DNA of 64,000 nt, from positions 21,574,001-21,638,000 of the forward strand of contig OU612068.1 in assembly GCA_914767715.1 (NCBI GenBank). The letters run 5' to 3'. Made by a program: the position numbers and the translations under genes. Within the stretch, counting starts at the first letter, position 1. Each line of letters opens with the position of its first letter. Under the pieces are notes generated by a model that was given only the letters and a program-made list of their open reading frames with translations, was not told the DNA's origin and ran no database searches. Source of the DNA: Membranipora membranacea. Lineage: Eukaryota; Bryozoa; Gymnolaemata; Cheilostomatida; Membraniporidae. Positions 15,401 to 29,260 of the stretch are shown one piece after another.

Positions 15401-16329
15401 ATCTTGCTATTACAGCACTAAATACTGTCCTTAAACCACTTATTGAAACCCCTACACCATAAAAGACAAAACCCATTATCTTCAATTTATGTACGTCACC
15501 ATACTGCAGCTCCATATAGTTGGACCTAACATACTAAATGATTGCTTGTGAACTTCAGAAAGATTGAGATCAAAACTATTAAAACTGGAGACTGGAAATC
15601 TAACAGTTACAAAAGTAATCACCACCCTTCCTAAAAATTTAAGCTCACCCTACTATCACTGATCATTACTGATTCATTAATTGTCATGGAAACAGGGAAA
15701 TGTGCCAACGAGTTGAACTGGTCAAAGGTTATAATGTCATAATTGAGTATATTTATTTATTCTACGGGCTCAATTTTTTGTCCGAATTCTGTCATGTAGG
15801 TATAACGGGTCTCTAAATTTTGATAACTGGATAACGGATAACGATAACAATTTTGACCAGATTCGTTAAGTGTTACCTATAAGTTCTTTAGATCATTAGA
15901 TATACTAGTGTCTAATTATAGCTCACATCTGACTATTTTCGTGTCTCCAAAATAAATCAAAATATGCCAAATATTTTGATCGAAACAACCCACACCACCT
16001 TGATATTGACTCATCGTCACAGACACAGATTTAAGGGTCAACTTACATAGCTTGTTAAGGCTTTGAGATATCCGCCGCTTCAGTTTGGCAAACCTACGGC
16101 TGAGGTGGTTAGCTGATGATAATTTATCAGTAGAGTTTTTCTGGCTATGAGATCGTGAGGCACTGTTCATTTTAGATAGACTAGTATTACTTGTTCCAGC
16201 GGGGTGACTGATGCTGTGTGATAGTCCAGTACGTTGTTTAGAAGCTAGATCATGTTCACTGCGAGCTGTCGTCATGTTAGAAGACGTAATATCCATCTTC
16301 TCATCATCTGTGATGATAAGATCAATCAT
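404..16329 (-). CDS. CDK14: Cyclin-dependent kinase 14/15-like (PFTAIRE kinase), 14 exons
   Basis: A Ser/Thr protein kinase of the PFTAIRE branch. In vertebrates CDK14 pairs with cyclin Y at the plasma membrane and phosphorylates the Wnt co-receptor LRP6. Exons on the minus strand, in coding order: 16329-16047, 14724-14648, 12299-12164, 9393-9218, 8553-8456, 8092-8013, 7502-7408, 7132-7070, 5283-5222, 4179-4118, 3848-3728, 1784-1691, 1423-1360, 592-404. All junctions are GT-AG and keep phase. Visible motifs are the glycine loop [12 protein letters not shown] (about residues 243-254), catalytic Lys266 in ALK, PFTAIRE at 277-283, HRD at 356-358 split across an intron, DFG at 376-378, and the T-loop/P+1 block [15 protein letters not shown]. 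The N-terminus (about 224 residues) is Ser/Lys rich, with LKRRISQSL resembling the CDK14 basic-Ser motif. The C-terminus is unsettled: a donor at 404/403 would splice to an exon outside the window, while reading through gives a stop at 342 and 553 residues. CDK14 and CDK15 cannot be separated here. Confidence 0.93.
10510..10562 (-). repeat. tRNA-like (SINE-type) fragment in a CDK intron
   Basis: On the minus strand an A-box-like GTGGCTCAGTAG is followed about 30 bases later by a B-box-like GGGTTCAATCCCC. There is no closing acceptor stem, so this looks like a tRNA-derived SINE remnant and not a functional tRNA. Confidence 0.45.
11465..11510. repeat. Perfect 19 bp inverted repeat
   Basis: The arms 11465-11483 and 11492-11510 are exact reverse complements (GATATTATCACAGAGTAAG) around an 8-base spacer. 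The core TCACAGAGTA recurs in the hairpins at 27934-27993, so this is probably a tiny foldback element in a CDK intron. Confidence 0.75.
13008..13046. repeat. 13 bp tandem repeat, three copies
   Basis: The unit CTTGATGAGGAGA is repeated three times without mismatch in a CDK intron. No function is apparent. Confidence 0.8.
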
Positions 16330-18128
16330 GTTAAAACTCTCTCAAGCTTATTCAGGAAAATAAAGTATAATGTGAATCACTGACACTTTAATATCCACGT
16401 CTGCTCCGCTGATCTTTGCTGTTCCAAAACTTGAATTAACAACCAGCGCAGTATATAATACAGACTGTGCAGCTCAATATAATTAATTTAATCATTTTAA
16501 TCTCCAGAGGGGAAGGCTTATTATCAAAGTGATATATAGTCATAACCACATCATTGGGAGCTGTATAGACTTTACCATACCTGGGGACGACATGATCATC
16601 AGCTCAACATGGCTTGTAGATCTATTTGGTAACTGATTCATCTGGTTTGGATATGTGTGTAATAGAGCCGCCATGTTAGGATCTCTTTCTAGATCATCCG
16701 GAGCTCATAGAACAAGAGGATCCTTTAGGAGTAATAGGGTTCTGGTTCATAGAGTTCTGATCTGGGTAAGAGTGTAATAACGGTTATATATGGGCAGGAA
16801 TTGACTGATCTAGATTGATTGAGTTCATCGGGTGATGCAAACAAGCGTTCAAGTTCCTATGATGTAAATGTCTAACTTAATCGGCAACAACTGTACACTT
16901 TACAAATCGGCTCAATTTCTGTAGTATCTTCTCTACAGCATCATTGGCTATGCACAATTTCAGTAGAACAGCATAATTTCACAATGTCTCAGAATGAAAT
17001 ATTCCACATTCCACAGACATGGACCCAGACATGGTGGTTCCGATGACATGGCGCAGTATTCTCAGTATGTAGCACTAGACTTTGGCAAAGTCAAACAATG
17101 TGAGCCCCAGCAGTGGACCTATGATCGAGATGACGAACAAAATAGTTTCTGAGCTAAAACCATGTTAAAAGAAGCAGTAACTACAATTTAAACTTTCATA
17201 TTAACGACCAAAGAAGGATCCATTGATGTGTTATTTTAAGGGGAGGAGGTTGTATAGTTTTACACGGACGATGGATGTTCATGCCGGACTACGGAGAGAT
17301 GGTGATCTGATGTGAGACCCAGACAGGGATATACTGTAAGTTTATTCCATGCACTAGTCAGTTTGACGCACTTAACACAACACTTCAAGAAGAGGTAGCC
17401 ATATCTTGTTGTTAAGTTAAGCTTGGTTTGTTATTTAACAGCAATGAACAAACAACAATGCTAAGACAGGCTTTACCTAAAGGATATGTATGTATGCTTA
17501 AACATTGTTCAAATATGGGACTTAGAAAGTCATAAACGTACAGTTATAGTCTGACAGAACTGATTTTTCATCAAAAACTATCTATCTTTCCTTACAATAA
17601 ATAATGCTATTGTATTATTATAAATTATTTATTTCATGTTTACAAAAATATACTCACTTTTTCAATATAATATGGAGTGACAACCATTTATAGTAAGATA
17701 TTTATCCATATATTAGAGTTCCAGTCGAGGTCTCCAGTTTACCTAGATTGATTAGTCCAATAACATACAGCAACTTAGTTGAGAAGAATATACACCACAA
17801 TGTTCTTTGCTAGTTGTTGCTCACACTCTCAATCTAATCTTCTTGACATGAACTGAAGCATGGATTTCCAATGAAGCACATGCTCCCGCTATTGACGTCA
17901 ACCATAGGCTCCTCCTATTTTCCTATATGCACCGCCCATTTTATTATACACGAGATGACAACTTGTTTACCATTTGCAGCTATAGTACCCTCATCCAATC
18001 AATTGAAAAAGGAGAAAATAAATCTGTTTTCACTGTTGATAGAGATACAACTTGATATTTTGATCAGGGAATTGTTCAATGATAAAAGGCAAAAGTACCC
18101 ACTATTAGGCTAACGAAAACACGTCACC
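16330..18128. promoter_or_regulatory. Divergent spacer between CDK14-like and WBP11
   Basis: This 1.8 kb stretch separates the start codons of two genes read in opposite directions, so it must hold both promoters and any 5' UTR exons. No coding exon is recognised. The WBP11-proximal 250 bases contain a palindromic CRE (17893-17900), a CCAAT motif near 17994 and a GC-box-like CCGCCC near 17931. No TATA box is obvious at a fixed distance. Confidence 0.55.
17893..17900. promoter_or_regulatory. CRE/ATF palindrome TGACGTCA
   Basis: A perfect 8 bp cAMP-response-element consensus lies about 230 bases upstream of the WBP11 start codon, a typical distance for CREB/ATF-bound housekeeping promoters. 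The same octamer also occurs in a CDK intron near 5413, so position is the main argument for function. Confidence 0.4.
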
Positions 18129-21100
18129 ATGGGGAAGCGCTCTACAACCTCCACCAAGAGTGGGAAGTTTATGAACCCCACAGACCAAGCAAGTAAGTGA
18201 ATTCAGCTAGTAGCAGCTGCTTCATAAATAATTATTGAGTAGTCTCACTGAGTTTCAGTTAGTCTTAAGTGGGAGTGACACTCTCTGACACACGCTATAA
18301 CTCCTTGATCTCACTAGCTTCATGAAGGGCAATACATAGAAGGATTAAAAAATAATGTATGTATTGTATGGCTACTAATACTCTCTCTGGCCTAGACTCA
18401 GTGAGTAACTTACTCACAGTCCCTGGCTCAGTCAGTCACTGTCAGTGCCTACAAAACATATGTACTGGATCCTAGTGACCAACAATGAAGTGGTCATATG
18501 AGAAAGATATATGTATCCTTGTTCCTTGACTAATAGTTGATGCTTCAATCGCCACTCGCATATATATCATTGGAAGACTGTACTATATAGTCTACCAAGT
18601 GCTTGCGTCCGAGTCCCTAAGTTTCCGCTCAAGTCTTAATTAACCTCTTCATTTAGGAATAATCGGATGAGATCTGGTTATGGTCCTCAATGGCTAGTAT
18701 GCCTACATATTAGGGTGGTTATTGATGTTGCTGTAAAATGCCTACTTAGTTGTGTTCTTTGTACTGCTTTAATTTATTGAGCAATTGTTTGATTACAGGA
18801 AAAGAAGCCAGAAGAAAAGAGCTTAAAAAGAATAAAAAGCAGCGTATGGCCGTACGTCATGCGGTGCTCAAAGGAAAAGATGCTCAAAAAATACTCTTTG
18901 ATTTGGATGAAATTGATGACATGGGTATGAGTTGTAGGCCTACATCCAGTCATGGTGTTAATATTCTTTTTTTTGTGATGTTCATTTCAATCTGTGATGC
19001 TTATAACTGAAGTTACAAAAAGCTTTTTCTCCTTGTAAGCCAAGATTCCTAAACTGAAATCCTGGACGTTCAGTTAATCCAGATAATGATTGAATCACGA
19101 ATGGGAGCGAGTTGACTGAGTGCTTAGCTAACGAGTAAATCATTTATGTATTCTTGCAAATCTCTTGATCTTCTTTACAGAGCTCAATCCATCAAAACCC
19201 CCTGCTCTTGGAGAGAAAGTCCTGAAAGATAAAAGGAAGAAGTTAATGGAGACGTTTGACAGAGTTTTGAAGCTTTACGTAAGTGCGGAATTTAGGCTAT
19301 CAAGAGCACATTCATTTTCCTCCAAGTTTATCGCTCAGTGTCATCAAATGTCCGGAAAGGAAGTCCGTAACTCTTACATTATGTGAAATTGGCTTAAACA
19401 CTGGTATCATCATGACATTACCATGATTTGATTTAATTTCACTACGCTTATAGGAGAAAGAAGAACCGGAATACCATGAAGAGTTTAAAGATCTGTTTGA
19501 ACAATATAAAGAGAGACGTGCTAGAAAACAGCTGTATTATGGTGAGCAACAACAAAAACGAAATTTTTAATCTTTCAGTCCTACAGCTTGCTCTGAATGT
19601 TGACCAAGTTTGCTCTTTCGAGTAATCATTACTTCACGGGCAATTGCTATATTCAAGTTTGTCTTTGATATTGCGTCTTTGTGATCCACGACCCGCTAAT
19701 GACTTCGTAAAACTTGAGATAAAGGACTCTCAGTTTGCTCTTAATGACAGCTAAGCTTACATTGTAGAGGAAACTAGATCATTAGTACATTGAAAATAAA
19801 TACATGTTTCTTTTTATCATTAAGTCTATATGACCCATGTCTTGCTTTCAATGTCAACGGACTTGCAAAAAGATGCATCAATTTTGTATTGTAGATGAAG
19901 TAAAATCTGCTGAGCGAGTGTTGATAGATGAGATCCCTCTACCAGATCTTCCTGTGTCAGCTCCAGTAGCTCCATATGATATTCCTCTACCACAACCTAA
20001 AAGTATCCTTAAAAAAGCCGCAGCGCAACATTCACAACTAGAGTAAGTGTTTTATATTATTGGCATTGCTCTGGTTCCACTTGGATAAAAATGAGAGGTC
20101 ACAGTCACATAGTATTATCACTCTTTGAGATGACCGCTGGTATTATTAGTCCAATAGAATGACAAGACTTTCGCTTCTAAAATTTGCCTGAGTTGTTCTC
20201 TTATCTTTCATTTGCGGACAGACACCTTCAAAATCAAATAAAGCACAATGTAAGCATACGGTTACTCAGCAGACCATTAGGGTTCTTGATTGAAAGACCA
20301 CAAAAACAAGATATGTGAATAAAATGGCATCAAGAGCTTGACTTGTAATGTAACAAACATTATATATGAAGGATCCTGTGACTGTTTTCTGTATACCTTA
20401 GTTATTGCAGCAATTGTCACGCTAATTATCCTGATATGTTGGTATTGAACATTAACTTGTAGTGATGTGAAGCAGCGGAAACCTCCCGGGCCTCCACCAG
20501 GACCCCCTCCAGCTCTCAGTGATTCAGAGGAAGAAGGTGAAACAGACATTTCAGGTATGAGCTATTTCCTTTGTGGCTGTTTGGAACTGGCAGTCTGATA
20601 CGTGATAGTGGTAATGTTTGTGTGTATCTTACAACAACAAAATAGCTTTTTCGCATGAAAGCTGCAAATTTAATTACTTAGAATGTTTGCAATGATAAAA
20701 AAAAGTTATATCAAGTACTATAACCATTCAAGTTAAGTTTTGTCAATGGCCTTCATTTTGTTTCTGCCAGCAAATACTAGTTTGTGATCAGGTCTTGCTA
20801 CCAGCACTGAATGTTGAACACTTACACTTACAACATTTTTCATGTTAGTGAAGTGCTGAAGTCGCCATTGATGAGACACCTACTAACTTATCCTACTTGG
20901 TGTCCATATTTCATGAAGTTCTAGTCCCTCATCTTTTGCACATAAGACAACAAAAGCTTGGTTTGGAAAAAATTTCTCACATATCAACTCTCGTGTATTT
21001 GTAGATGAAAAGCGAAGGTCTATTAGGTTTCAGGACGAGGTCAAGGTCAAGACTGAGCTCCCAACAGATGATGTATCTGAACCTGTGGAGCATAAGGCTA

Positions 21101-24100
21101 CCACACCTTTACAGGCAGCTATGCTGAAGATGGCAGCTGAGAAGGCAGCAAGGAGTCTGCTCAGTCAACCAGAGGATCAGGAGGAGATGGGCGCTGCCGC
21201 TAACGATGAAGAGGTAAGTACACTGACATTAAAAACTTAGGATTGATAGTAGGCCTATAGTATCATTGAATTGTATTGAGTTCAGTGTATAGTATACAGT
21301 GTAATTGATCAGGAAGGGATGTCACCAGTAGCATTTCTAATACTGTTGTGTATCAATTGATGGCCGGTAACAACCTTCTTACACAAAGACTTTCAACTTT
21401 AGCTTTGACCTAGGTTGAATGAACTGGTAGGACAATCGATTGGATGAAATGCAATCCAATCAACACACATGATTAGAAATTCTTTTCGTGTACTATGTCA
21501 AATCACTCTTCGGATTCATGATCAGTAGTTATGTCGGATGCGACATCTCATTGAGATACATGGTTAGTTGCAAGTTTCAACTGAGAAATACGAACTGAAT
21601 TCAGTTACAAATACTGAACAAACACTGAATATGCCAAAGTATACTATCGGTAACCCACATGCCAACATAAGGTGGCCCGTTGCAAGGGTTATCGATGAAC
21701 TGATTCCTCAACCATGTCTCATAGTATCTGGTACTACCTTATATAGTGATTTTTCTCATCATCAGAGAAACCTGACCAAACATCAACCAATTGCAGCTTA
21801 CACTTGATTATTCATCTCCTTTTAATTTAGGTCCTTGAGAATTCAGACAACAAATGTTTATCGGCCATCTTAAAGGGCAACCAAGGTTTCAAACAACTTC
21901 TCATTGATGGCCATTGATTAATAGCAGATTGCACCTTCTGCATGGGGAAAAAGACAAAATATAATTCGGATGATTATTCAGCCAGAATTCTTGTGAAACA
22001 TTTCTTCCATCAGGTACTCAAACTCAGCTAAAAGAGAATACCACATAGCAGTTTCCTGTTCCTGTTATTATTTAGCCTGTGCTCTATAATTATTACAGCA
22101 AAGTCTTGGAACCTCCCCTAAACTGAAGTGTTACCCAGCTTAGAGTCAGCAACTACTTTGAGTTTTGCATCGCGTAATGCACAAAGCTGATGCTGCCCAG
22201 CACATTATTTGCTACCCATTAATGCATTGCTGCGAAACCTTGGTTGCCCTTTAATAATTATTTTCTGTCCATTGATTCAGACCTTCTGAAATTTGGTGAT
22301 AATTCTAGAATCTAGATCCTAATTGTGTGACTTACATTATATATCCATATTATTGTTTGTAGGTGTTCGCAGAACACGGTAATGTGACAGATGTCTTAGA
22401 CGAACCATCAATTCCTCAAATAGAACCTCTATTACCTGCAGGTGAGTTATTATCTCAACCAACACTGAAGAACAAATGTTTATGCGTCATAACATAACAC
22501 TTGGAAAAGGAAGCAATCATGTGGCATAAATATAATTTCTGGTGAAGTTAGATGTATCAAGCATTCCACCAAAACCCAGAACTGTTTAAGAAGAATTACA
22601 CAAATAATGTTGTTCGCATAAGTGTAATCGCGATGTTATAACTACTGATGATACATCAGTACTTATATACATGTAAATACCTACTCATCAATCAGTATCC
22701 TTACATTCAGATATCATTGATTGATGTCATTGTACACTGTGGAGATGTTATAACTGAACTCGGTTGGTGATTTATCCTTGTTCTTGCTTGTAGATTTAGC
22801 GTCTCAGGGATTGATAAGACCTATGATATACAGAGGACCAGGTGGAGCCCCAGTAATAGGACTACAGATGACTCCAGGTGCAGTCAGACCTACTGGATTA
22901 TTACCTCCCGGCCCTCCACCAGGGCTACCTCCTGCTATGAGGATGCACAGGCTACCTGGAGGTAAAGTATCCTGGCAATACTGTTTCAAGCTTTTTTGTG
23001 TTGGCGTTCTAGTGAAGTAATGTTGTGAAATAAGCAATGTCTGCTGAATAAATCTGTGCCATGGAATTTTCAGGAGATTTTGGTAAACTCTTACTATAGC
23101 AACTGATTGCAATGACTTTGGAGAATCCAGTACTTTACAATATGCGATTTTCTTCACTCTACTGTTTACTAAATACTATACTATCTGTCAGTCTGATCTA
23201 TTTTTCCTGGATTTGAAATTTCTCCCCCTTGGTCCGAGTTGACATGCAAGCAAGTTAGATTAAACAGGATCTACATTACTCTTACCATCTGTTCCAATAT
23301 TGTTGAGCTGAAAAGTGAATATGCATAATAACCTAACTGTTGTATTATTCCAGATCTGCCTCCTCGATTGATGAGACCACCGATGGCTATGCCTCCACCA
23401 GGTATGAGGCCAGGTATGGCTCAGTCTGGAGTTCTCTCTGCACCTCCCAGCATCATGAAACCACCCAGCAACAGACCTGGAGGTGGTCCAGGCTCCTCGG
23501 TGAGATATATCAGATTGTACATTATTGTTATCTGCCTGGTCTCACTTAGAGGTCCAGAATAATACATTGTCGGATCCTCTTTAACATTTCCTACTTCAGC
23601 TGTGGTTACAAGTTATATTCAGCCATCACCATCACCTTGTTGTATAATATGAAATAAGGACCTGTGGGTGGATACTGAAAAACAACTGAAACACACTTAG
23701 AAAAAGTTTATTTATTTTTCCAGGATTCCCATGCTACAATATCAGCTAAACCTATCATCAAACACCACATAGGAGATGTCACCAGATTTATGCCTACAGC
23801 TCTCAAGATTAAAAGAGACGGTGCAAAGAAAGGCCCTGGTCGACAATGTAAGTAAAGTACAACTGCTGCCATTTGCGCACATTTTACTGTATGGGTTATT
23901 GATACGGTCTAAACATCTATTGCCAGTAAAATATTTTTGGGTCCTCACCTTCCTGTCTTATAGACTGGTTTAAGACAGAAATTTTGACAAAAGAGTAGCT
24001 TAAATTAGTACTCTCACAGGAGAAACCTGTTTCAAAATTACATGATATGAAAGAAGCTTTCCAAATGCATTTATACTCCACAGCAAGGTCACTGGTGATG

Positions 24101-24686
24101 AAGGAAAAAAATTACAAAATGCATAAACTAATTTATCTTTGGGCTATACAAAATGACATGAACTCATATTTTCAATTTACTGTATTAAGGAAAGAAAAAT
24201 GTAATTTATTAATGTCTCATTGATAAACAAACCAATTAGGTTCTTGCTTTTACTGAAACAGGTGACAAATTTTTGTTGTATATTATATGCCACTATGCTC
24301 TATGAGCATTTTGTATCACAAGTTGTTTGTGCATGTTGTTAATATGATAAGTAAGCTGTGAAATTTACTGCATTGATGGCCTGAGCTACTTGTAAACTTG
24401 TATGGGAATGGTGGAGTTGTGCTATGATTTAATGTGAGAAGACAACTCCCCAACACCAATGTACAATTATCCTTTTTCATAAATCCTCCCCGATTGTATC
24501 AATATTCTGCTTCTGCTCTTTGTGTATTCAATCAGTCTCTTTAATACTAGGTTTGTTTGCTTTGTAGCCGGCAGTAATGTTATGTCAGCACCAATATCGT
24601 CAGCTAAGACAGCGCAAAAACATACTGGACAAACTAAAGATGATGCTTATGACGATTTTATGAAGGAAATTGAAGGCATTATGTAA
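18129..24686 (+). CDS. WBP11: WW domain-binding protein 11 (splicing factor), 12 exons
   Basis: WBP11 (SIPP1/Npw38BP) is a nuclear pre-mRNA splicing factor that binds WW-domain proteins such as PQBP1 and regulates protein phosphatase 1. Exons: 18129-18192, 18799-18924, 19181-19278, 19454-19541, 19895-20042, 20463-20554, 21005-21213, 22363-22441, 22794-22961, 23354-23499, 23724-23847, 24568-24686. The summed length is 1461 nt, or 486 residues, with every phase matching. The N-terminus STKSGKFMNPTDQARKEAR and the block EKVLKDKRKKL match the family closely. Proline-rich WW ligands PPGPPPGPPP (exon 6) and PPGPPPGLPP (exon 9), a PP1-docking-like RSIRF (about residues 210-214), a TISAKP...VTRFMPTAL block and the C-terminal DDFMKEIEG follow in family order. 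The start ATG has a good context (CACCATGG). The protein is shorter than the vertebrate one (about 640) because the acidic and proline-rich middle is reduced. Confidence 0.96.
21874..22250. repeat. TTAA-flanked inverted-repeat element in a WBP11 intron
   Basis: Arms AGGGCAACCAAGGTTTC (21874-21890) and its exact reverse complement (22234-22250) bound 377 bp and are flanked on both sides by TTAA (21870-21873 and 22251-22254). This fits a non-autonomous DNA transposon (MITE) with a TTAA target duplication. TTAA is the piggyBac target, but the ends do not start with the usual CCYT, so the family is uncertain. No reading frame was seen inside. Confidence 0.7.
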
Positions 24687-24959
24687 ATATCAGTATATAG
24701 ATTATAAGAAATCAGTATCTCTCACATGGTAAGAGAAAAACAGCATTGCTAGGAGGCAATGACCTACACGATTGGAATCCACAGATAAATGAGAATCAGT
24801 TGTTTGCCCCTTTGGATGTGAGAAAGGTGTTGTGATTATATCAACCCTTAACAAGTTTATCCGATTTCATATTGAATAATTTTTATGGTAGACCAAGCAA
24901 TGGTGTTTAGTGATGTCAGCTGTTAGCTTCCTGTAATTATAAGTATCTGTAAATAGACT

Positions 24960-24965
24960 AATAAA
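24960..24965 (+). terminator. Polyadenylation signal of WBP11
   Basis: A canonical AATAAA about 275 bases after the WBP11 stop codon, followed by a T/G-rich stretch, is the likely 3' end signal. Confidence 0.65.
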
Positions 24966-25324
24966 GGCCGATCAGTCGGTTCCTTCCAAGTTGACTGTTT
25001 TGTTTACTTTCATTTAAATTATAGCTCTTGACTCATTCATGAAAATTAATCCAGATAGAGTTTGTCTCATAGTGCAAGCTGAACCTGCCCAAACAGAATT
25101 ATAGATATTCAATATGCTGTCCATAGCTTGGCATGTGTAATTGTTGCTTTGGGTACTTTTATTTGAATTATTTTATTGATCTTAATGCACAAGGGGTCCG
25201 AAAAATAGGCCCCATCTGAATATGGCAAGCATCAAAGATTCTCCATTAACTTTACAGAGGATCTTAATAAGTTAGAAAAAATTGGATAAGAAAATAACTA
25301 GTTGTAATATGACTGGGGTTATGT

Positions 25325-25400
25325 AGCCTGTCTCAGCAAGCTTTGTTGTGTGTGAAGGAAATCCCCCCCCCCCCATCAACAAAGCTTGCCAAGACGGGCT
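25325..25400. repeat. Inverted repeat with poly-C loop
   Basis: Arms 25325-25348 and 25377-25400 are reverse complements with about three mismatches over 24 bases. The spacer holds an uninterrupted C tract. It lies between the convergent 3' ends of WBP11 and FOXJ1 and looks like a small foldback element. The rest of 24966-25466 holds nothing recognised. Confidence 0.7.
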
Positions 25401-25466
25401 AGGGGTTATGCTACTAAACTTTGGTAGTGTCTGTCTGTGCACCGGGTCAGGGGTTTGTGTTTGAGT

Positions 25467-26935
<1,469 letters not shown>

Positions 26936-28310
26936 ACTACTATGACGGTATTGGTGTAGGCTTTGTGTACTCTTGGCTGAAAATACAAGAAAATTAAGTC
27001 ATTTCTTTACTATTTATCACTGCGACAAGCAAGTGCTCACAGCTTTGATCAATTTTCAAATAAGGAAAATGATTCAAAATAAAGTCGAACTGAAAGTTTT
27101 GTGGTTTAACTGATAACTTACTGCTGTTTGTTCTCAGTATTAAGATTGGTTCTGTTGATATGATTATGGCTCTATCCATGGTGTGAGTTATAGACATGTG
27201 TGATACCAGTCAGAATTCAATGGACGATGCCAAGTTCAACAATCATTTGGCATCACGCATTACTAGAGTAAAGGAGCTTAGTGAAACCAGTTGAATCATG
27301 AAAAGTACACTGAAAGTTCAATCTGATGTTGATACCATATAATATGACCTCAGATACGAATACATCTGTATGAAATCATCAAAACAAATAAACGAAGACA
27401 CTATTTTTGTATGGTAAGCTTACCTTTTATTGTTTCGTTGTTATCTTTGAATGTGACGTTCTCCTCCTGTCTATCATAAACTCAGTAATTTTTTTTTACT
27501 TGAGTTACGATCTGAATTGCTTGATAGGAGAATTGGTAATGAAGTTGTGTGTGAACTGAGTGAGCCTTTATAAGCTCCACATGTGGCAACCTGTAAATAT
27601 TGGGTTTGTTTACCTGTTGTTATGGTCCTTGATAATACAAATGTAAGCCTGCTTGTGATTGGTTATAACATCACAATAACAAGTTGGTTGCTATGTTTTG
27701 TATACCATGCTGTTTCCGCTTGTATAGCATTCCTGATTGATTGTACAGCTTTCACTTATATTGTACTATTGGCATACCTTGTACATTCTGCAAATCAATC
27801 TAGAGTAGTAGCTGTTTTGCAGAGGGATCTAATAACTTGGCACATTTATACTAATTTGGCGTTGTACATCATATCAGGATAAAACTCAATCTTCACTAGA
27901 ACTGCACTTCACACGAAAAATGTAAGATTTTATGATTATATCACATAGTACTTACTCTGTGATGATTATATCACAGAGTACATACTCTGTGATTATATAC
28001 TGTTACTCCTATTTTCTGTGATAGTGCAGGGAGTACCGATTTATGAGATTGGGAGATGTAACGTATCTTTACCAGAGTGATTCTTCGTTTATCACAATAA
28101 CGTAGAGCTCTCAAGAGAACCCCAAGTCATGTTTTGATCATTTTAGCTTGAGCGGACAACAACAAAAGACACTGCTACGAAAGTTGAAAAAATATTTTGT
28201 TTACTGGAGGTTCGGAAAAACCTGCACTAGTATGGCGATACATCATTGGACTTTCTGTATTCCACTGTAGTTAATCGTTCTTACATCATATTGTAGAGAA
28301 ACTGAACAAG
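26936..28310. promoter_or_regulatory. Divergent FOXJ1-IFT25 spacer with forkhead cores
   Basis: This region lies between two opposite-facing ciliary genes. It contains 5' UTR sequence of FOXJ1 (to about 27540), two exact forkhead cores TGTTTAC at 27607-27613 and 28198-28204 (the second about 110 bases before the IFT25 ATG), an X-box-like half-site GGCAAC near 27585, and the hairpin repeat at 27934-27993. An acceptor at 28296 just before the IFT25 ATG implies a non-coding first exon. Shared regulation is inferred from position and motifs only. Confidence 0.5.
27934..27993. repeat. Two tandem 30 bp hairpin units
   Basis: The units 27934-27963 and 27964-27993 are direct repeats with a few mismatches. 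Each can fold on itself through TCACAGAGTA / TACTCTGTGA. The core matches the perfect inverted repeat at 11465-11510, marking a small foldback family. Confidence 0.65.
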
Positions 28311-29260
28311 ATGTTTGACCTAGGTCTGAGCTCAGCCGGAACATCTGTTAGTTTAGCTTCCTCATCCGACCCAAAGTTCCCACCTGAGAACATAATCGAT
28401 GGTAACTCTGACACTTTCTGGCTCTCTACTGGGATGTACCCACAAGAGTTTATAGTTAGTTTTGCATCATCGATGAACGTCAACAACGTGAAACTCACCT
28501 GTCACAATGTCCGACGTCTAGCACTGGAGAAAAGTATTCAGGTAAACAGCCAATGTCGAATCATCTCTGCATAAGGATAGTGAATCACTCTGCCCACAGA
28601 AAAGTCTTTGGGTAAAGGCTAACACAGCAGCGGTTGCTCTGACTTCCATTATGAAAAGTGATTCTCAATGTTATGCGCATAATGCTTTGTTCAATTACAG
28701 TCCAAAATTGTCTCCCTTTTTTTGGAGTTAGGCATTAGGAATTGTGTGCATTTTGTGAATTAATACAAAAACTATGCTGCAAAGGCAAATATTAATGTAA
28801 ATTACTAATACTTGATAGCTAAATAAGAGTGATTAAAGCCTTTTGTGATAGAAATGAATGATTACATCAGGCCCTCAACCTTCTTGTCAATAGCTAGCTG
28901 TTGAGAGCCTGTTTCTCCTTCAGTCTCCACACCTTGAGAAGCTAATCTAGGCTGTGTATAATAACGTTCTGGGTTCGTTATCATAAGAGCTTCATGTCTT
29001 TTTCACCATAAAGCAGGTATTGCCATAGAATTACCCACACAAAATCATTGATTTAAAAACGATTGTTATAGAATTCACCGGTAGAGTTTGAGGCAGTACG
29101 TGAGGCCAGTATGGAGGGAACAGATGGTGAGTTGCAGACACATGAGTTTAATCTCAGTGATATCTCAGCTCAGCACCTCAAGTTCAGAATCGAGTCTGGG
29201 TATAATCACTTCATATCTGTACATGAACTGCATATAGATGGAAACGCATCTAGAATGTAA
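28311..29260 (+). CDS. IFT25: Intraflagellar transport protein 25 (HSPB11), two coding exons
   Basis: IFT25 (HSPB11) is a small jelly-roll protein that binds IFT27 in intraflagellar transport complex B. In mammals it is needed for export of hedgehog components from cilia. Exons 28311-28541 and 29072-29260 join in phase 0 and give 139 residues (human 144). The block PPENIIDGNSDTFW followed by TGMYPQEFIVSF matches human PPENIIDGNPETFW / TGMFPQEFIICF and covers the calcium-binding loop. Exon 2 has SPVEFE, GELQTHEF, LKFRIESGYNHFISVHELHI, aligning with the second half of the family. An acceptor at 28291-28296 precedes the ATG, so a 5' UTR exon is likely. Its head-to-head position with FOXJ1, which activates ciliary genes, fits its role. 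Confidence 0.93.

Noticed and set aside
27583-27882. 99-residue hydrophobic frame between FOXJ1 and IFT25
   Set aside because: It has no splice context or family match, overlaps the probable promoter spacer, and AT-rich DNA readily gives hydrophobic frames.
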